Shown: positions 7,853 to 16,073, counted from the first letter of the stretch. The stretch: DNA of 41,499 bases from Candidatus Nitrosopelagicus sp. (GCA_028345195.1 JAOMCX010000011.1:1-41499), one strand, 5' to 3'. Made by a program: numbers and translations. The notes: generated from the sequence alone by a model not told the origin.

Positions 7853-8934
7853 TTTATTTCTCCAAGTGCTTTTACAAGTAATTTATTTTGAACTCTATTT
7901 TTTACAGCTATTCGAATATAATTTTCATCAAGACCACAAAATGTACTACAATCTCTAACAAGAATATTTTTTTTAAGTAATTTTTTTTGAAGTAATTTTG
8001 AATTAATTTTTGTTTTAATTAGTATAAAGTTTGTAGAAGAGGAAAAACATGATAACCATTCAAATTTTGATAAAGAGTTCATTAAAAATAAATTTTCTTT
8101 TTTAATATTTTTTCGTGACTTTTCTAGAAAATTTGAATAGCATAATGCAGCACTTGCAGCAGTTTGTGCAATATAATTTACATTCCAAGGTATTTTGACT
8201 TTTTGTAAAATTTCAATTATTTTTTTACTACCAAGTCCATAACCAATACGTAACCCAGCCAATCCAAATGATTTTGTAAAAGAGCGTAAAATGAATAAAT
8301 TTTGATATGATTTTAGAGATTTTACAAGAGATGGGTTAGAGTCCGGTACTAATTCAATAAATGTTTCATCGACAAATACAAGAGTAGATTTTTTTTCAGC
8401 AAGTTTTACAATTTGTTCCATATTCTTTTTTGATAAAATTTCACCAGTAGGATTATTTGGATTACAAATAAAGACAATCCCTTTTGTTGGGATTTTTTTC
8501 ATGAATTTTTGGAGATCTAGATTAAGATTTAGAGTTCGAAATGGGATGGTTTTACCACCAAAAAAATTCACTGCTTTTTCATATTCAGAAAATGTTGGAC
8601 ATGGAATCAATACTTTGGATTTTTTATTTACAAAAGTACTACAAAAATTATAAATTATTTCAGTAGCACCATTACCAATTAGAATTTGGGATGTGTTTAT
8701 TCCAGTAAACCATTTTAAATTTGAACGTAATCGTGTTGATTCTGAATCAGGATAGACATGAATCTGATTTAATTGATTTTTAAGATATTTTTTTACACCA
8801 GGATGGCAACCTAATGGATTTACATTTGAACTAAAATCAACTATTTTCTCATCCGGATTTTTAATGGAAAATATACCACCGTGTGCAGCAGGTATGTGTT
8901 TGACTGTATTTGGATTTGGCGTTATTTTCAACAT
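7846..8934 (-). CDS. cobD: L-threonine-O-3-phosphate decarboxylase (CobD/CobC type, PLP)
   Basis: PLP enzyme of fold type I, related to histidinol-phosphate aminotransferase, that makes (R)-1-aminopropanol phosphate for CbiB. The HGG motif at 18-20 near the N-terminus is characteristic of the threonine-phosphate decarboxylase branch. Other motifs are NPNNPTG (158-164), the VDE that positions the PLP ring (D189) and the PLP lysine K221 in SFTKSFGLAGLRIGYG. At 362 residues it is full length. It is the first gene of the operon, with a TATA-like element about 23 bases upstream. Its place directly before the cobyric acid and CbiB genes favours the cobalamin role over histidine synthesis. Confidence 0.88.
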   Translation of the reverse strand: MLKITPNPNTVKHIPAAHGGIFSIKNPDEKIVDFSSNVNPLGCHPGVKKYLKNQLNQIHVYPDSESTRLRSNLKWFTGINTSQILIGNGATEIIYNFCSTFVNKKSKVLIPCPTFSEYEKAVNFFGGKTIPFRTLNLNLDLQKFMKKIPTKGIVFICNPNNPTGEILSKKNMEQIVKLAEKKSTLVFVDETFIELVPDSNPSLVKSLKSYQNLFILRSFTKSFGLAGLRIGYGLGSKKIIEILQKVKIPWNVNYIAQTAASAALCYSNFLEKSRKNIKKENLFLMNSLSKFEWLSCFSSSTNFILIKTKINSKLLQKKLLKKNILVRDCSTFCGLDENYIRIAVKNRVQNKLLVKALGEIKW

Positions 8935-9013
8935 TTGAAATAAAGTAATTCAGTATAGTATTCTTTTGGTTCTGGCTAAAGGATTATTAACAGAAAATTA
9001 CCAAATTTGATCG
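8935..9013. promoter_or_regulatory. Divergent promoter region: cobalamin operon / malonyl-CoA reductase gene
   Basis: A 79-base spacer between divergent genes. On the minus strand TACTATAC (8953-8960) is about 23 bases from the operon ATG. On the plus strand GATTATTAA (8982-8990) is about 27 bases from the ATG at 9014. Both spacings suggest leaderless transcripts. No obvious B12 riboswitch is visible, and the spacer is too short for a standard one. Confidence 0.45.
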
Positions 9014-10087
9014 ATGAAAAAAAGAGTTGCCATAATAGGTGTGACAGGTTCAGTAGGTCAAGAATTTGTACAATCACTTCATAATCATCCATGGTTTGAA
9101 GTAACTCAAATTGCTGCATCAGAACGTTCAGCAGGAAAAATGTATCTAGATGCAATTAGAGACGCCAGCGGAATTATCGCATGGGATGTTGGCGGAGAAA
9201 TTCCAGAGTATATCAAAAGTATGAAAGTTCTTAAAGTTGAAGAAATTAATGTGCAAGAATTAGATTTAATCTTTTCAGCAGTTGAATCAGAAGCTGCTAG
9301 AGATATAGAAACAAATTTTGCAAAAGATTTACCGGTAATTTCAACATCATCTGCATATAGATACGAAGAAGATGTACCAATTTTGATTCCAGGAATTAAT
9401 GATGAACAGGCCGAATTATTAGAAGTTCAAAAGAAAAATAGAGATTGGAAAGGATGGGTTGCACCATTACCAAACTGTACAACTACAGGTTTGGCAATTA
9501 CACTAAAACCACTAGTAGAAAAATATGGTGCAAAGAAAGTTATGATGACTTCTATGCAAGCAATTTCAGGTGGAGGAAAATCAGGAGTTTCGGCAATGGG
9601 AATCACAGACAATATTTTACCATACATACCAAAAGAAGAAGGAAAAGTTAGAATAGAAACTAGAAAAATTCTTGGGAAATTAAAAGATGGTAAAATTGAA
9701 GATGCCGACATCAAAGTTAGTTGTACATGTACACGAGTTCCAGTAATTGATGGACATACAGAATCAGTATTTGTTGAAACTGAAAAAGAAATTGATCCTA
9801 GTCAAGCAAAGGATACGTTCAATGATTATAATAAAGATATTTCAGTAGCAGGATTACCTTCTGCACCTGAAAAATATTATGCATTTCATGAAGACCCAAC
9901 CAGACCACAACCTAGAATGGAAAGAGAAGTAGGAGATGGAATGACTACATCAATTGGAAGAGTGGAAAAAGAAGAATTATTCGATAATGGATTAAAGTAT
10001 ATGTTATTTTCACATAACAAAAAAATGGGCTCTGCAAAAGGTGCAGTTTTGTTAGCAGAAATGTTATACAAGAAAGAGAAGATTTAG
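9014..10087 (+). CDS. Malonyl-CoA/succinyl-CoA reductase or aspartate-semialdehyde dehydrogenase
   Basis: A 357-residue member of the ASADH superfamily. The NADP-binding motif GVTGSVGQ is at 9-16, the catalytic cysteine C155 lies in PLPNCTTTGL, and VPVIDGHTE and the C-terminal SAKGAVLLAE are family features. In Sulfolobales a paralogue of this family became the malonyl-CoA/succinyl-CoA reductase of the carbon-fixation cycle, and thaumarchaeal HP/HB reconstructions use the same family. Sequence alone cannot separate the two roles. Two acyl-CoA-reductase-like genes and a thiolase in this window support the carbon-cycle role, while no lysine or threonine genes flank it. Confidence 0.8.
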   Translation: MKKRVAIIGVTGSVGQEFVQSLHNHPWFEVTQIAASERSAGKMYLDAIRDASGIIAWDVGGEIPEYIKSMKVLKVEEINVQELDLIFSAVESEAARDIETNFAKDLPVISTSSAYRYEEDVPILIPGINDEQAELLEVQKKNRDWKGWVAPLPNCTTTGLAITLKPLVEKYGAKKVMMTSMQAISGGGKSGVSAMGITDNILPYIPKEEGKVRIETRKILGKLKDGKIEDADIKVSCTCTRVPVIDGHTESVFVETEKEIDPSQAKDTFNDYNKDISVAGLPSAPEKYYAFHEDPTRPQPRMEREVGDGMTTSIGRVEKEELFDNGLKYMLFSHNKKMGSAKGAVLLAEMLYKKEKI

Positions 10088-10158
10088 TCAAAAATTTTAG
10101 AAGATTTTCAATAATATCTTTATTAAAGGTAGTAATTTCTATAATGCCGGAGAATTAA

Positions 10159-10614
10159 ATGGCAAAAATTGATGACCTTGATTTAAAAATTTTATCAGAA
10201 TTAAGTAATGATGCATCAATATCAGTTCCAAAATTATCTGAAAAAATTAATATCAATTCATCAGTAGTTTATAGCAGAATTAAACGACTTTTAAAACAAA
10301 AACTAATTCAAAGATACACGATAGATGTCAATGACAAAGAATTGGGTTATTCAGTAAAATCCGTTACAGGAATTAATATGGATTCTAAAAGACGAGATAC
10401 GATAATTGATGAATTGTTCAAAATTGATGGTGTGAGAGAAATTTCAGAAGTTACAGGAAGATTTGACATAATGGTTACAATGTACGCAAAATCATTAAAT
10501 GACATGCATAAGGTGGTTTCAGAGAAAATTGGCAAAATAGAGGGAATTTTAGGTTCTGAGAGCTTCATAGAGATGAAAAGAAGGACAAAACCGATGCCTT
10601 ACATGCCAGAGTAA
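10159..10614 (+). CDS. Lrp/AsnC-family transcriptional regulator
   Basis: A 151-residue regulator: an N-terminal winged HTH (DLKILSELSNDASISVPKLSEKINI, then the recognition-helix region SSVVYSRIKRLLKQKLI) followed by the RAM ligand-binding fold (VREISEVTGRFDIMVTMYA). Such proteins form dimers or octamers and often sense amino acids. The ATG has a GGAG (10147-10150) at suitable spacing, so this mRNA appears to have a leader, unlike many in the window. It lies 71 bases after the reductase gene and 39 before ctaB on the same strand. Its targets cannot be inferred. Confidence 0.9.
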   Translation: MAKIDDLDLKILSELSNDASISVPKLSEKININSSVVYSRIKRLLKQKLIQRYTIDVNDKELGYSVKSVTGINMDSKRRDTIIDELFKIDGVREISEVTGRFDIMVTMYAKSLNDMHKVVSEKIGKIEGILGSESFIEMKRRTKPMPYMPE

Positions 10615-10653
10615 ACGCGTGATATTTATTTTTCTGAGAATGTGAGTGATTAG

Positions 10654-11583
10654 ATGCAAGAAACTACTACTAAAATTAAAATAAAAACATACTATGAGTT
10701 AACAAAACCAAAAATTTGGTATCTGTTAGTTTTTACAGCATTTGGTACCGCAATTACAGCATCAAATATCTATAATATTGAGATCTCAATTGCAACCTGG
10801 GCTTTGATGCTTTTTGGAGTAGCTGCAGGATCTGCATCAGCAAATACTTTGACAAATTATCATGATAGAGATATTGATGAAATTATGGAAAGAACAAAAG
10901 GCAGACCAATTCCAAGTAAGAGAATATTCCCTGCTGAGAAAGCAAGAGACTTTGGATTAGTTTTGGCAGCAATTTCAATTGCATGTGCATTTGGAATTGC
11001 ATTTACCACTTCATTTTGGAATGGAATGTGGTGTGGAATATTCATGGTATTTGGATTGGCAGATAATATTTTAATTTACAGTCATGCATTGAAAAGAAAA
11101 AGTCAGCTTAACATTATACTTGGAGGTTTTTCAGGTGGTGCACCTGCAATGATTGGTTACGCTGCAGTTACACTAACTGGATTATGGGACTTTGGATTAA
11201 TCATGGCAGGATTAGTATTCATTTGGATTCCAATGCATATTTGGGCATTAACATTACACTTTAGAGAAGATTACCAAAAAGTAAAAGTTCCAATGTTAAC
11301 TGCAGTATTGTCTGAAAAAACATCAGCAAGAGTAATTGCTGCAACCACAGTAATGATGGTAGTATTCAGTATTGTTCCATTCTTTTTAACAACAGATACA
11401 GGTGAACCAGTAATGAGTGAAGTTTACCTATACACAGCAATAGCATCAGGAATTTTGATGGTTGTACTTAGTGCATGGGTTGTTTCAAAACCAACTGAAC
11501 AGGCATCATGGGTTTTATTCAAATTTTCTAGTCCATATTTAGCAGTATTATTTATTGCATTAATGGTAGATTCTGCTTTGTAA
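10654..11583 (+). CDS. ctaB: Protoheme IX farnesyltransferase (heme O synthase, CtaB/CyoE)
   Basis: Membrane UbiA-family prenyltransferase that adds a farnesyl-type group to protoheme, making heme O for terminal oxidases. The first Asp-rich motif, NYHDRDIDEIMERTKGRP, is clear and typical of the CtaB branch; the second conserved loop YSHALKRKSQLN follows. About nine hydrophobic helices fill the 309 residues. Heme A/O is needed by the heme-copper oxidase that completes the ammonia-oxidation respiratory chain. The start is the ATG at 10654, preceded by GTGAGTGAT, which may act as a weak ribosome-binding site. Confidence 0.93.
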   Translation: MQETTTKIKIKTYYELTKPKIWYLLVFTAFGTAITASNIYNIEISIATWALMLFGVAAGSASANTLTNYHDRDIDEIMERTKGRPIPSKRIFPAEKARDFGLVLAAISIACAFGIAFTTSFWNGMWCGIFMVFGLADNILIYSHALKRKSQLNIILGGFSGGAPAMIGYAAVTLTGLWDFGLIMAGLVFIWIPMHIWALTLHFREDYQKVKVPMLTAVLSEKTSARVIAATTVMMVVFSIVPFFLTTDTGEPVMSEVYLYTAIASGILMVVLSAWVVSKPTEQASWVLFKFSSPYLAVLFIALMVDSAL

Positions 11584-11627
11584 TATTTTACCGAATCACT
11601 TTTTTAACCCACAATTATTCAAGAACT

Positions 11628-11804
11628 ATGACTTTTGAAATAATTTGCAAAGACTATGGTTATGAGTGTGAATTCATAGCAAAAGGTGAAGACGGCGAAT
11701 ATGTAACGAAATTATTCGGTAAACATGTAGATGATGAACATGGCATATGGTATTCAGATGAATCATTAAAGCAAATGTTTCAAAATAAATATAATAAAAA
11801 ATAA
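11628..11804 (+). CDS. Small DUF1059-type protein (58 residues)
   Basis: A short gene starting at the ATG at 11628. The product begins MTFEIICKDYGYECEFIAKG and has the DUF1059 pattern: a strand with Cys (IICKDYGYECEF), an acidic linker, then a helix with His (LFGKHVDDEHGI). The ending is NKYNKK. DUF1059 proteins are small, acidic and of unknown function; the Cys/Cys/His pattern might bind metal. It lies 44 bases after ctaB and its stop is one base from the stop of the convergent dehydrogenase, which fills the gap exactly and supports a real gene. Confidence 0.75.
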   Translation: MTFEIICKDYGYECEFIAKGEDGEYVTKLFGKHVDDEHGIWYSDESLKQMFQNKYNKK

Positions 11805-11805
11805 A

Positions 11806-12879
11806 TTATTTAGGTTTGAGAATTATCTTCCCAACTAACCCTTTTCCGTTAAGCATTTTATTGTGAGCCTCTACAGCATTTTCAAATGTAAAGACAGAAT
11901 CAATAATGACTTTAATCTTTCCTTGACCCATCCAATAAAATCCATCTTCTAATTCAGCACGAGTTCCCTGTGTTGAACCCAAGATATTGATTCCCTTGAA
12001 AAATATGTGACGTAGATCTACGGGCACATCATACCCGGTTGTAGCTCCAGTAGTTACCATTGTTGCACCATATTTCAATAAAGTTAATTCTTTATTGAAA
12101 TGTGAGCCACCAATGTGCTCAAAAATTACATCAATTCCAGGTGCTTCACCCTTCTTTTTTGCCAATTCTTTTGAGATTTTGAAAACTTCTTTGTTCCAAT
12201 CTTCCTTTCGGTGGTCTACTGCATAATCAGCACCAAGTTCTTTTAGTTTTTCTAGTTTTTCTGGACTTGCAGTTGCAATTACAGTACAACCATACAATTT
12301 TGCAATTTGAATACCAAAAATACCAACACCAGAACTACCACCCATCACAAGAACAATTTGTCCTGGTTTGATCTTAGCTCTTCCAACCAGCATATGCCAA
12401 GATGTTAAAAGTGTCATGGAAGCAGCAGCAGCTTCTTCATAAGAAATTGAATCAGGAATTTTTAAAACATTAATTTCTGGTAGATGTGCAATTTCACAGT
12501 ATCCACCCCAAAGAGGACCTGTTTGAAATCCCCAGATTATTCTTTTTTTGCAATCAAATTCTCTTCCAGAAGTACATCTGGAACAAACACGACAAGACAT
12601 ATTTCCATGAGAAACTACTCTGTCACCAACTTTGATATTTTTTACATCGTCACCAACTGCAATTACTTCACCAGCTGCATCGGTGCCGGAGATATGCGGT
12701 AATGGAACTGCCAAAGGTTTACCTCTCATTCCCCAAATATCATCATAGTTTAGTGCAGCAGCTTTTACACGAAATAATACTTCATTTGATTTTACGATTG
12801 GTTCAGGAATATCTTTTAGTTTTAAAATTGATGCAAAATCATTATTTTCTGCATATTTTTCATAGACTAAAGCTTTCAT
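11806..12879 (-). CDS. MDR-family zinc-type dehydrogenase, acryloyl-/crotonyl-CoA-reductase-like (paralogue 1)
   Basis: A 357-residue medium-chain dehydrogenase/reductase. The GroES-like domain contains ALNYDDIWGMRG and PHISGTDAAGEV. A structural zinc lobe has Cys at 96, 99, 102 and 110. The Rossmann domain begins VLVMGGSSGVGIFGIQIAK. The IWGFQTGPLWGGYCE segment recalls crotonyl-CoA reductase/carboxylases more than simple alcohol dehydrogenases, and the archaeal NADPH acryloyl-CoA reductases of the HP/HB cycle belong to this superfamily. A close paralogue lies at 26000-27076. It sits six bases downstream of ubiD. The family is certain; acryloyl-CoA reductase is an inference. Confidence 0.75.
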   Translation of the reverse strand: MKALVYEKYAENNDFASILKLKDIPEPIVKSNEVLFRVKAAALNYDDIWGMRGKPLAVPLPHISGTDAAGEVIAVGDDVKNIKVGDRVVSHGNMSCRVCSRCTSGREFDCKKRIIWGFQTGPLWGGYCEIAHLPEINVLKIPDSISYEEAAAASMTLLTSWHMLVGRAKIKPGQIVLVMGGSSGVGIFGIQIAKLYGCTVIATASPEKLEKLKELGADYAVDHRKEDWNKEVFKISKELAKKKGEAPGIDVIFEHIGGSHFNKELTLLKYGATMVTTGATTGYDVPVDLRHIFFKGINILGSTQGTRAELEDGFYWMGQGKIKVIIDSVFTFENAVEAHNKMLNGKGLVGKIILKPK

Positions 12880-12885
12880 TTTTTA

Positions 12886-14214
12886 TTAATAATCGTCCAA
12901 GGATATTTTGTCAAGTTTTGGAATTTTTGCAATTTCAAATCCTTCTTTCCTTTTATTCAAAGGTCTTGTTGCATCAATTCCAAGTTTAGCTGTTTTAAGA
13001 TTTTTTTGATCACTAGAAGGGTCAAGACTAGAACCTCTAACATTTTTTATTAATACTATATCTTTATCGGCTTGAAATCTAGTAGCCATTGCATATTCAA
13101 CTTGATCAGAACTAGAAGGGTCAATATCATCATCTACAACAGTAACCATTTTCAAAGAACGATGAGATGCAAAAATTTCATTAATTATTTTTTTGACATT
13201 AGTAGAAGGTGTTTTTGCTATTTGAGCTACAGCATGAAGCCAATGTGAACCACCATTAGATAATACCACCTGTCTAGTTTTAGGGAATTTTTTCTTTATT
13301 ATTCCATTGAGTTTTGATTCAATTGGCATTCCCATGAGTAAATGATGTTCACCAAATCCAGATAAGATATCATGGAAAATAGGATTATCTCTATAATACA
13401 TTTTTTCTAATTCAAAGAGTGGTTGTTCTCTTGGATGATCATAAGTGCGTAACATTTCGACCATCCATTCTTTGTCAGTTTTATCTTGTAGTATTTTTCC
13501 TTCCATAACAATTTCAGTACCTGATGGGACATGCATTCCAGAATAAGGACATTTTGAAAGTGTTAATTTATTTTGTAATAATGAATTTGCTATGTTTAAT
13601 TCATCTTTTCCCCAATCTGCCTGATAAGCACCTGCAATTGATATTGCAGGATGAACACCTACAGTAATTGCAATTTTAAGATCTTCACCATGTTCTTTTG
13701 CATTAATGAAATTTCGATGAGAATGTCTTCCTTCAACCATTCTAATTGAAAAATGTGTTTTGTCAACTGGCATTAATCGGTGAAATGAAGAATTTTGGGT
13801 TTTGAATTCATGATTTTGAGAATAAACTATAGCAGATGTAATGAATGGTCCTGATTCCTTCTCAAAATGGGTGACAATAGGAAGTTCTGAAAGATTTTTT
13901 GATGAGTTTTCAAGAAACTTTCCATTAGATATGATTTTTGGTTTTTTTGCTTTTTTGATTGATGAGTAAATTGATTCATGGATTTTGTCTTCCTTTGCGT
14001 TTACTGCTAGTGCAAATCTCTTCCGTGTACCAACAAGATTACTAACTAAATTGAAATTATTTTGTTTTATATTTTCAAAAAGTAAAGCAGAATTTCCATC
14101 GGCTTTTGCTGTAATTCCAGCAATCTCAAATTTAGTAGAAACCTTTTTTTTAATAATTTTGATTTCTTTTGATTTTTTTAGTTTAGAAATATATTCTCGT
14201 AAGTCTCCAGTCAT
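12886..14214 (-). CDS. ubiD: UbiD-family decarboxylase (prenylated-FMN dependent)
   Basis: A 442-residue UbiD-fold protein. Recognisable parts are the N-terminal LREYISKLKKSKEIKII, the central RRH-type region HRLMPVDKTHFSIRMVEGRHSHRN, HPAISIAGAYQADWGKDELNIA, and the catalytic E/R region DDDIDPSSSDQVEYAMATRFQ. UbiD enzymes need prenyl-FMN made by UbiX. In many archaea a UbiD homologue is the anhydromevalonate-phosphate decarboxylase of the modified mevalonate (lipid) pathway, and that is a good candidate role here because these organisms are not expected to make ubiquinone. Its ATG overlaps the stop of the small gene upstream (ATGA). Confidence 0.88.
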   Translation of the reverse strand: MTGDLREYISKLKKSKEIKIIKKKVSTKFEIAGITAKADGNSALLFENIKQNNFNLVSNLVGTRKRFALAVNAKEDKIHESIYSSIKKAKKPKIISNGKFLENSSKNLSELPIVTHFEKESGPFITSAIVYSQNHEFKTQNSSFHRLMPVDKTHFSIRMVEGRHSHRNFINAKEHGEDLKIAITVGVHPAISIAGAYQADWGKDELNIANSLLQNKLTLSKCPYSGMHVPSGTEIVMEGKILQDKTDKEWMVEMLRTYDHPREQPLFELEKMYYRDNPIFHDILSGFGEHHLLMGMPIESKLNGIIKKKFPKTRQVVLSNGGSHWLHAVAQIAKTPSTNVKKIINEIFASHRSLKMVTVVDDDIDPSSSDQVEYAMATRFQADKDIVLIKNVRGSSLDPSSDQKNLKTAKLGIDATRPLNKRKEGFEIAKIPKLDKISLDDY

Positions 14215-14543
14215 TGTTTAATTTCTCCCATTATTTCATGCATTAATTGCTTTGTGGTTTCATTATCTAATGGTTTTTCAAAATTTCCTGTAACAATACA
14301 AATTCCTTTTAAAAAAGATGAAATTTTTTCAGCAAGTAATTTTAAAAAAAGTTCTTCAGATTTGGTTGGAATGATGACAGATGTGGAAGGTACAGGGCCA
14401 GAGCTAATTGAAATTAGCATTGGGCCAATTTTTAGAGAATTTTCAGAAATAGAGAGAATTAAACCATTTTCAAAGTTTAGCATGTTCACTAGAAAAGTAC
14501 GGTTTTCGTAGACAATCGTCTTTGTATTACAACCAATTTCCAC
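14211..14543 (-). CDS. Small protein, possible PAC3-like proteasome-assembly chaperone fold
   Basis: A 110-residue protein starting at a GTG (14541-14543), with its stop overlapping the ATG of ubiD. It has no signal peptide or membrane helix. The order is two beta hairpins (ENRTFLVNMLNF, GLILSISENSLKIGPMLISI), a short loop (PVPSTSVIIP), a helix (EELFLKLLAEKISSFL), a strand (GICIVTGNF) and a C-terminal helix. By memory this resembles human proteasome assembly chaperone PSMG3/PAC3 in strand/helix order and at KxGxxxS, the helix containing xLAxxIxxF and the final helix. That is an untested resemblance. The coupling with ubiD could instead mean an accessory role for the decarboxylase. Confidence 0.6.
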   Translation of the reverse strand: MEIGCNTKTIVYENRTFLVNMLNFENGLILSISENSLKIGPMLISISSGPVPSTSVIIPTKSEELFLKLLAEKISSFLKGICIVTGNFEKPLDNETTKQLMHEIMGEIKQ

Positions 14544-14559
14544 AACAAGACTTTTTCAA

Positions 14560-15186
14560 TTATGCCTTTATTGCTATCGGTTCAGACTTTGCTTCAAATG
14601 CTTCTTTGACTAGATCTCTTGCCTTTTTGATGGTTATGTGTTCTTCAGATTTTCTGAGTTCTTCAACGGTCTTTGTCTTTGTCCATCCTTCAGAGACAGC
14701 AGTTTCTAATGTTGTTTTAACAAAATCAGATGATGATGCTGCAAGTTTAACAGGAGCCTCAACTGGTGCATTCTTTGTATCAAATGCTTCTTTAGTTAAT
14801 TCTCTTGCCTTTTTGATGGTCATGCGTTCTTCAGATTTTCTGAGTTCTTCAACGGTCTTTGTCTTTGTCCATCCTTCAGAGACAGCAGTTTCTAATGTTG
14901 TTTTAACAAAATCAGATGATGATGCTGAGACTGTAGCTACTTGTGCTACCTCAATAGTTTGAGATTTGGCAGATGCTGCGTCAGCTTCAACTCGTGCGCG
15001 GAGTTTAGCCTTGTACTTCAAATTACGTGGTTTAGTTCTTAATCGGTAACCACAACATGGGCACCAAAGTCCTTCCCAATTAATGAAGATTTCACAGATT
15101 TGACATCGTCTTTGACCAGATGCATAACGTCCAGTTCCTACTGGTTTTTGTGCTTTGTATCTAGAACAGATTCCTTTACATGTCAT
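14560..15186 (-). CDS. Thaumarchaeal zinc-ribbon protein with two tandem 62-residue repeats
   Basis: A 208-residue protein of unknown function. The N-terminal part carries zinc-ligand pairs (C3/C7, C28/C31, and a CPCC cluster near 43-46) followed by a very basic stretch (YRLRTKPRNLKYKAKLRARVE), suggesting nucleic-acid binding. The rest is two copies of a helical unit starting ASSSDFVKTTLETAVSEGWT and ending in KKARELTKEAF-like sequence, 62 residues apart. The coding DNA of the two copies is identical over 102 bases. A TATA box lies about 33 bases above the ATG. Related Cys-rich short proteins are common in thaumarchaeal genomes, to my knowledge without assigned function. Confidence 0.85.
   Translation of the reverse strand: MTCKGICSRYKAQKPVGTGRYASGQRRCQICEIFINWEGLWCPCCGYRLRTKPRNLKYKAKLRARVEADAASAKSQTIEVAQVATVSASSSDFVKTTLETAVSEGWTKTKTVEELRKSEERMTIKKARELTKEAFDTKNAPVEAPVKLAASSSDFVKTTLETAVSEGWTKTKTVEELRKSEEHITIKKARDLVKEAFEAKSEPIAIKA
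14640..14927. repeat. Perfect 102-base direct repeat inside the zinc-ribbon gene
   Basis: The sequences 14640-14741 and 14826-14927 are identical, offset by 186 bases (62 codons, in frame). Similarity continues for about 30 bases on one side with two differences, both at third codon positions. Identity at synonymous sites indicates a recent duplication or ongoing gene conversion rather than protein-level selection alone. Confidence 0.9.
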
Positions 15187-15215
15187 TTTGTTTGCATATA
15201 TTATAGAATTTACAA

Positions 15216-15225
15216 CTATATAAAA
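15216..15225 (-). promoter_or_regulatory. TATA box of the zinc-ribbon gene
   Basis: The minus strand reads GTTTTATATAG, close to the archaeal consensus TTTATATA, centred about 34 bases above the ATG at 15186. It predicts a leader of roughly nine bases. The remaining spacer up to 15355 is AT-rich with nested inverted repeats (TTTTACA/TGTAAAA at 15240-15270; AAATCAAT/ATTGATTT at 15250-15283) that may belong to the end of the upstream transcript. Confidence 0.6.
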
Positions 15226-15355
15226 CGGATCGCGTTATTTTTTACAAAAAAATCAATTTTTTATGTAAAATTTTTATTGATTTATATTTAAAAACTGATC
15301 AATTTCAAAAAAAACGAAATTAAATATAAATATCTTTGTGTTTTCGGACTTTGTA

Positions 15356-16073
15356 CTAACCGGTTATAGAAAGTGGTAAAATTGATTTTGGTATTCCACT
15401 TCGTTGTGAAATAAATTGCGCAGATAACATATCCCGTTTTCCACGTTGATTATGATTTTTAATTTTAAGCGTAGTACTTGATTCGTCAACAAATTCAATT
15501 TCAAACTTTGAACAAAATTGTAAGTTTAACATTTGAAGAATTTTGTTAGCAGTTTTCATATCACCATTTCCAATTTTAACAATTTTTCTAGCTGCAGGTA
15601 ATTCTGCCAAGATGGAAATCAAATAATGAATTAATTTATCAAGTGAGACAAAAAATGCTCTAGCAATTTCATTTTCTAAATATGTTACAGAAACACCAAT
15701 TCTTTGACCAGGATCGATCCCTAAAACCAGTTTGCTTGAATTAGTTGATGAGTTGAGCATTTTTGTTATAATTCCCTTTACAACAATTGGATCTTTGTTA
15801 ATAATTTCATCAAATAATATTGGTATTGAGATTTGTTTTGGGGCCTCTTTTTCAGTAGTGACTACTAAATCACCATCAAAATCATCAATTTCACTAGGTA
15901 ATATTGAATCAAATGGAATAGATAATTCCTTGAAAATTTTGGATAGTTTGAAATAGGGTTTTCCATACTCTGTAGCGATTCCAATTTTTGCGTTTTCTAT
16001 ACGTGTAATACTTTGTGTATTACTTCAACAAATTTAGTACTTTTGGGCGTAAAATTGCTACATAAATTGTCAA
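15356..16073 (-). CDS. RNase H-fold (RuvC/YqgF-like) protein with an apparent +1 frameshift near its start
   Basis: The C-terminal part from 15760 contains LVLGIDPGQRIGVSV, the first strand and Asp of RuvC/YqgF-type nucleases, and ends ILPLSITG. The same frame continues upstream without a stop to 16024 and reads as real protein (ENAKIGIATEYGKPYFKLSK, then DGDLVVTTEKEAPK), but that part has no ATG, GTG or TTG. A good start exists one frame away: TTG at 16071-16073, six bases after AAGGAG (16080-16085), encoding MTIYVAILRPKVLNLLK followed by TAA at 16020-16022. Skipping one base there joins the two frames. This could be a programmed +1 frameshift, a decayed gene or a sequence error. A normal gene starting at the ATG at 15760 is the fallback. 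Confidence 0.6.
16005..16023 (-). repeat. Perfect 7-base hairpin at the frameshift/stop site
   Basis: GTAATAC (16005-16011) and GTATTAC (16017-16023) are exact reverse complements around the five-base loop TTTGT. On the minus-strand mRNA the stem begins at the last base of the AAG codon and includes the in-frame TAA stop of the short upstream frame. Confidence 0.7.

Noticed and set aside
8527-8545. A GTTCGAA word resembling a tRNA T-loop
   Set aside because: No matching T-stem, acceptor or anticodon arm around it; it lies within the threonine-phosphate decarboxylase coding sequence.
15240-15283. Nested inverted repeats (TTTTACA/TGTAAAA and AAATCAAT/ATTGATTT) after the RNase H-fold gene
   Set aside because: All-AT arms in an AT-rich spacer occur easily by chance; noted as possible termination structure but not claimed.
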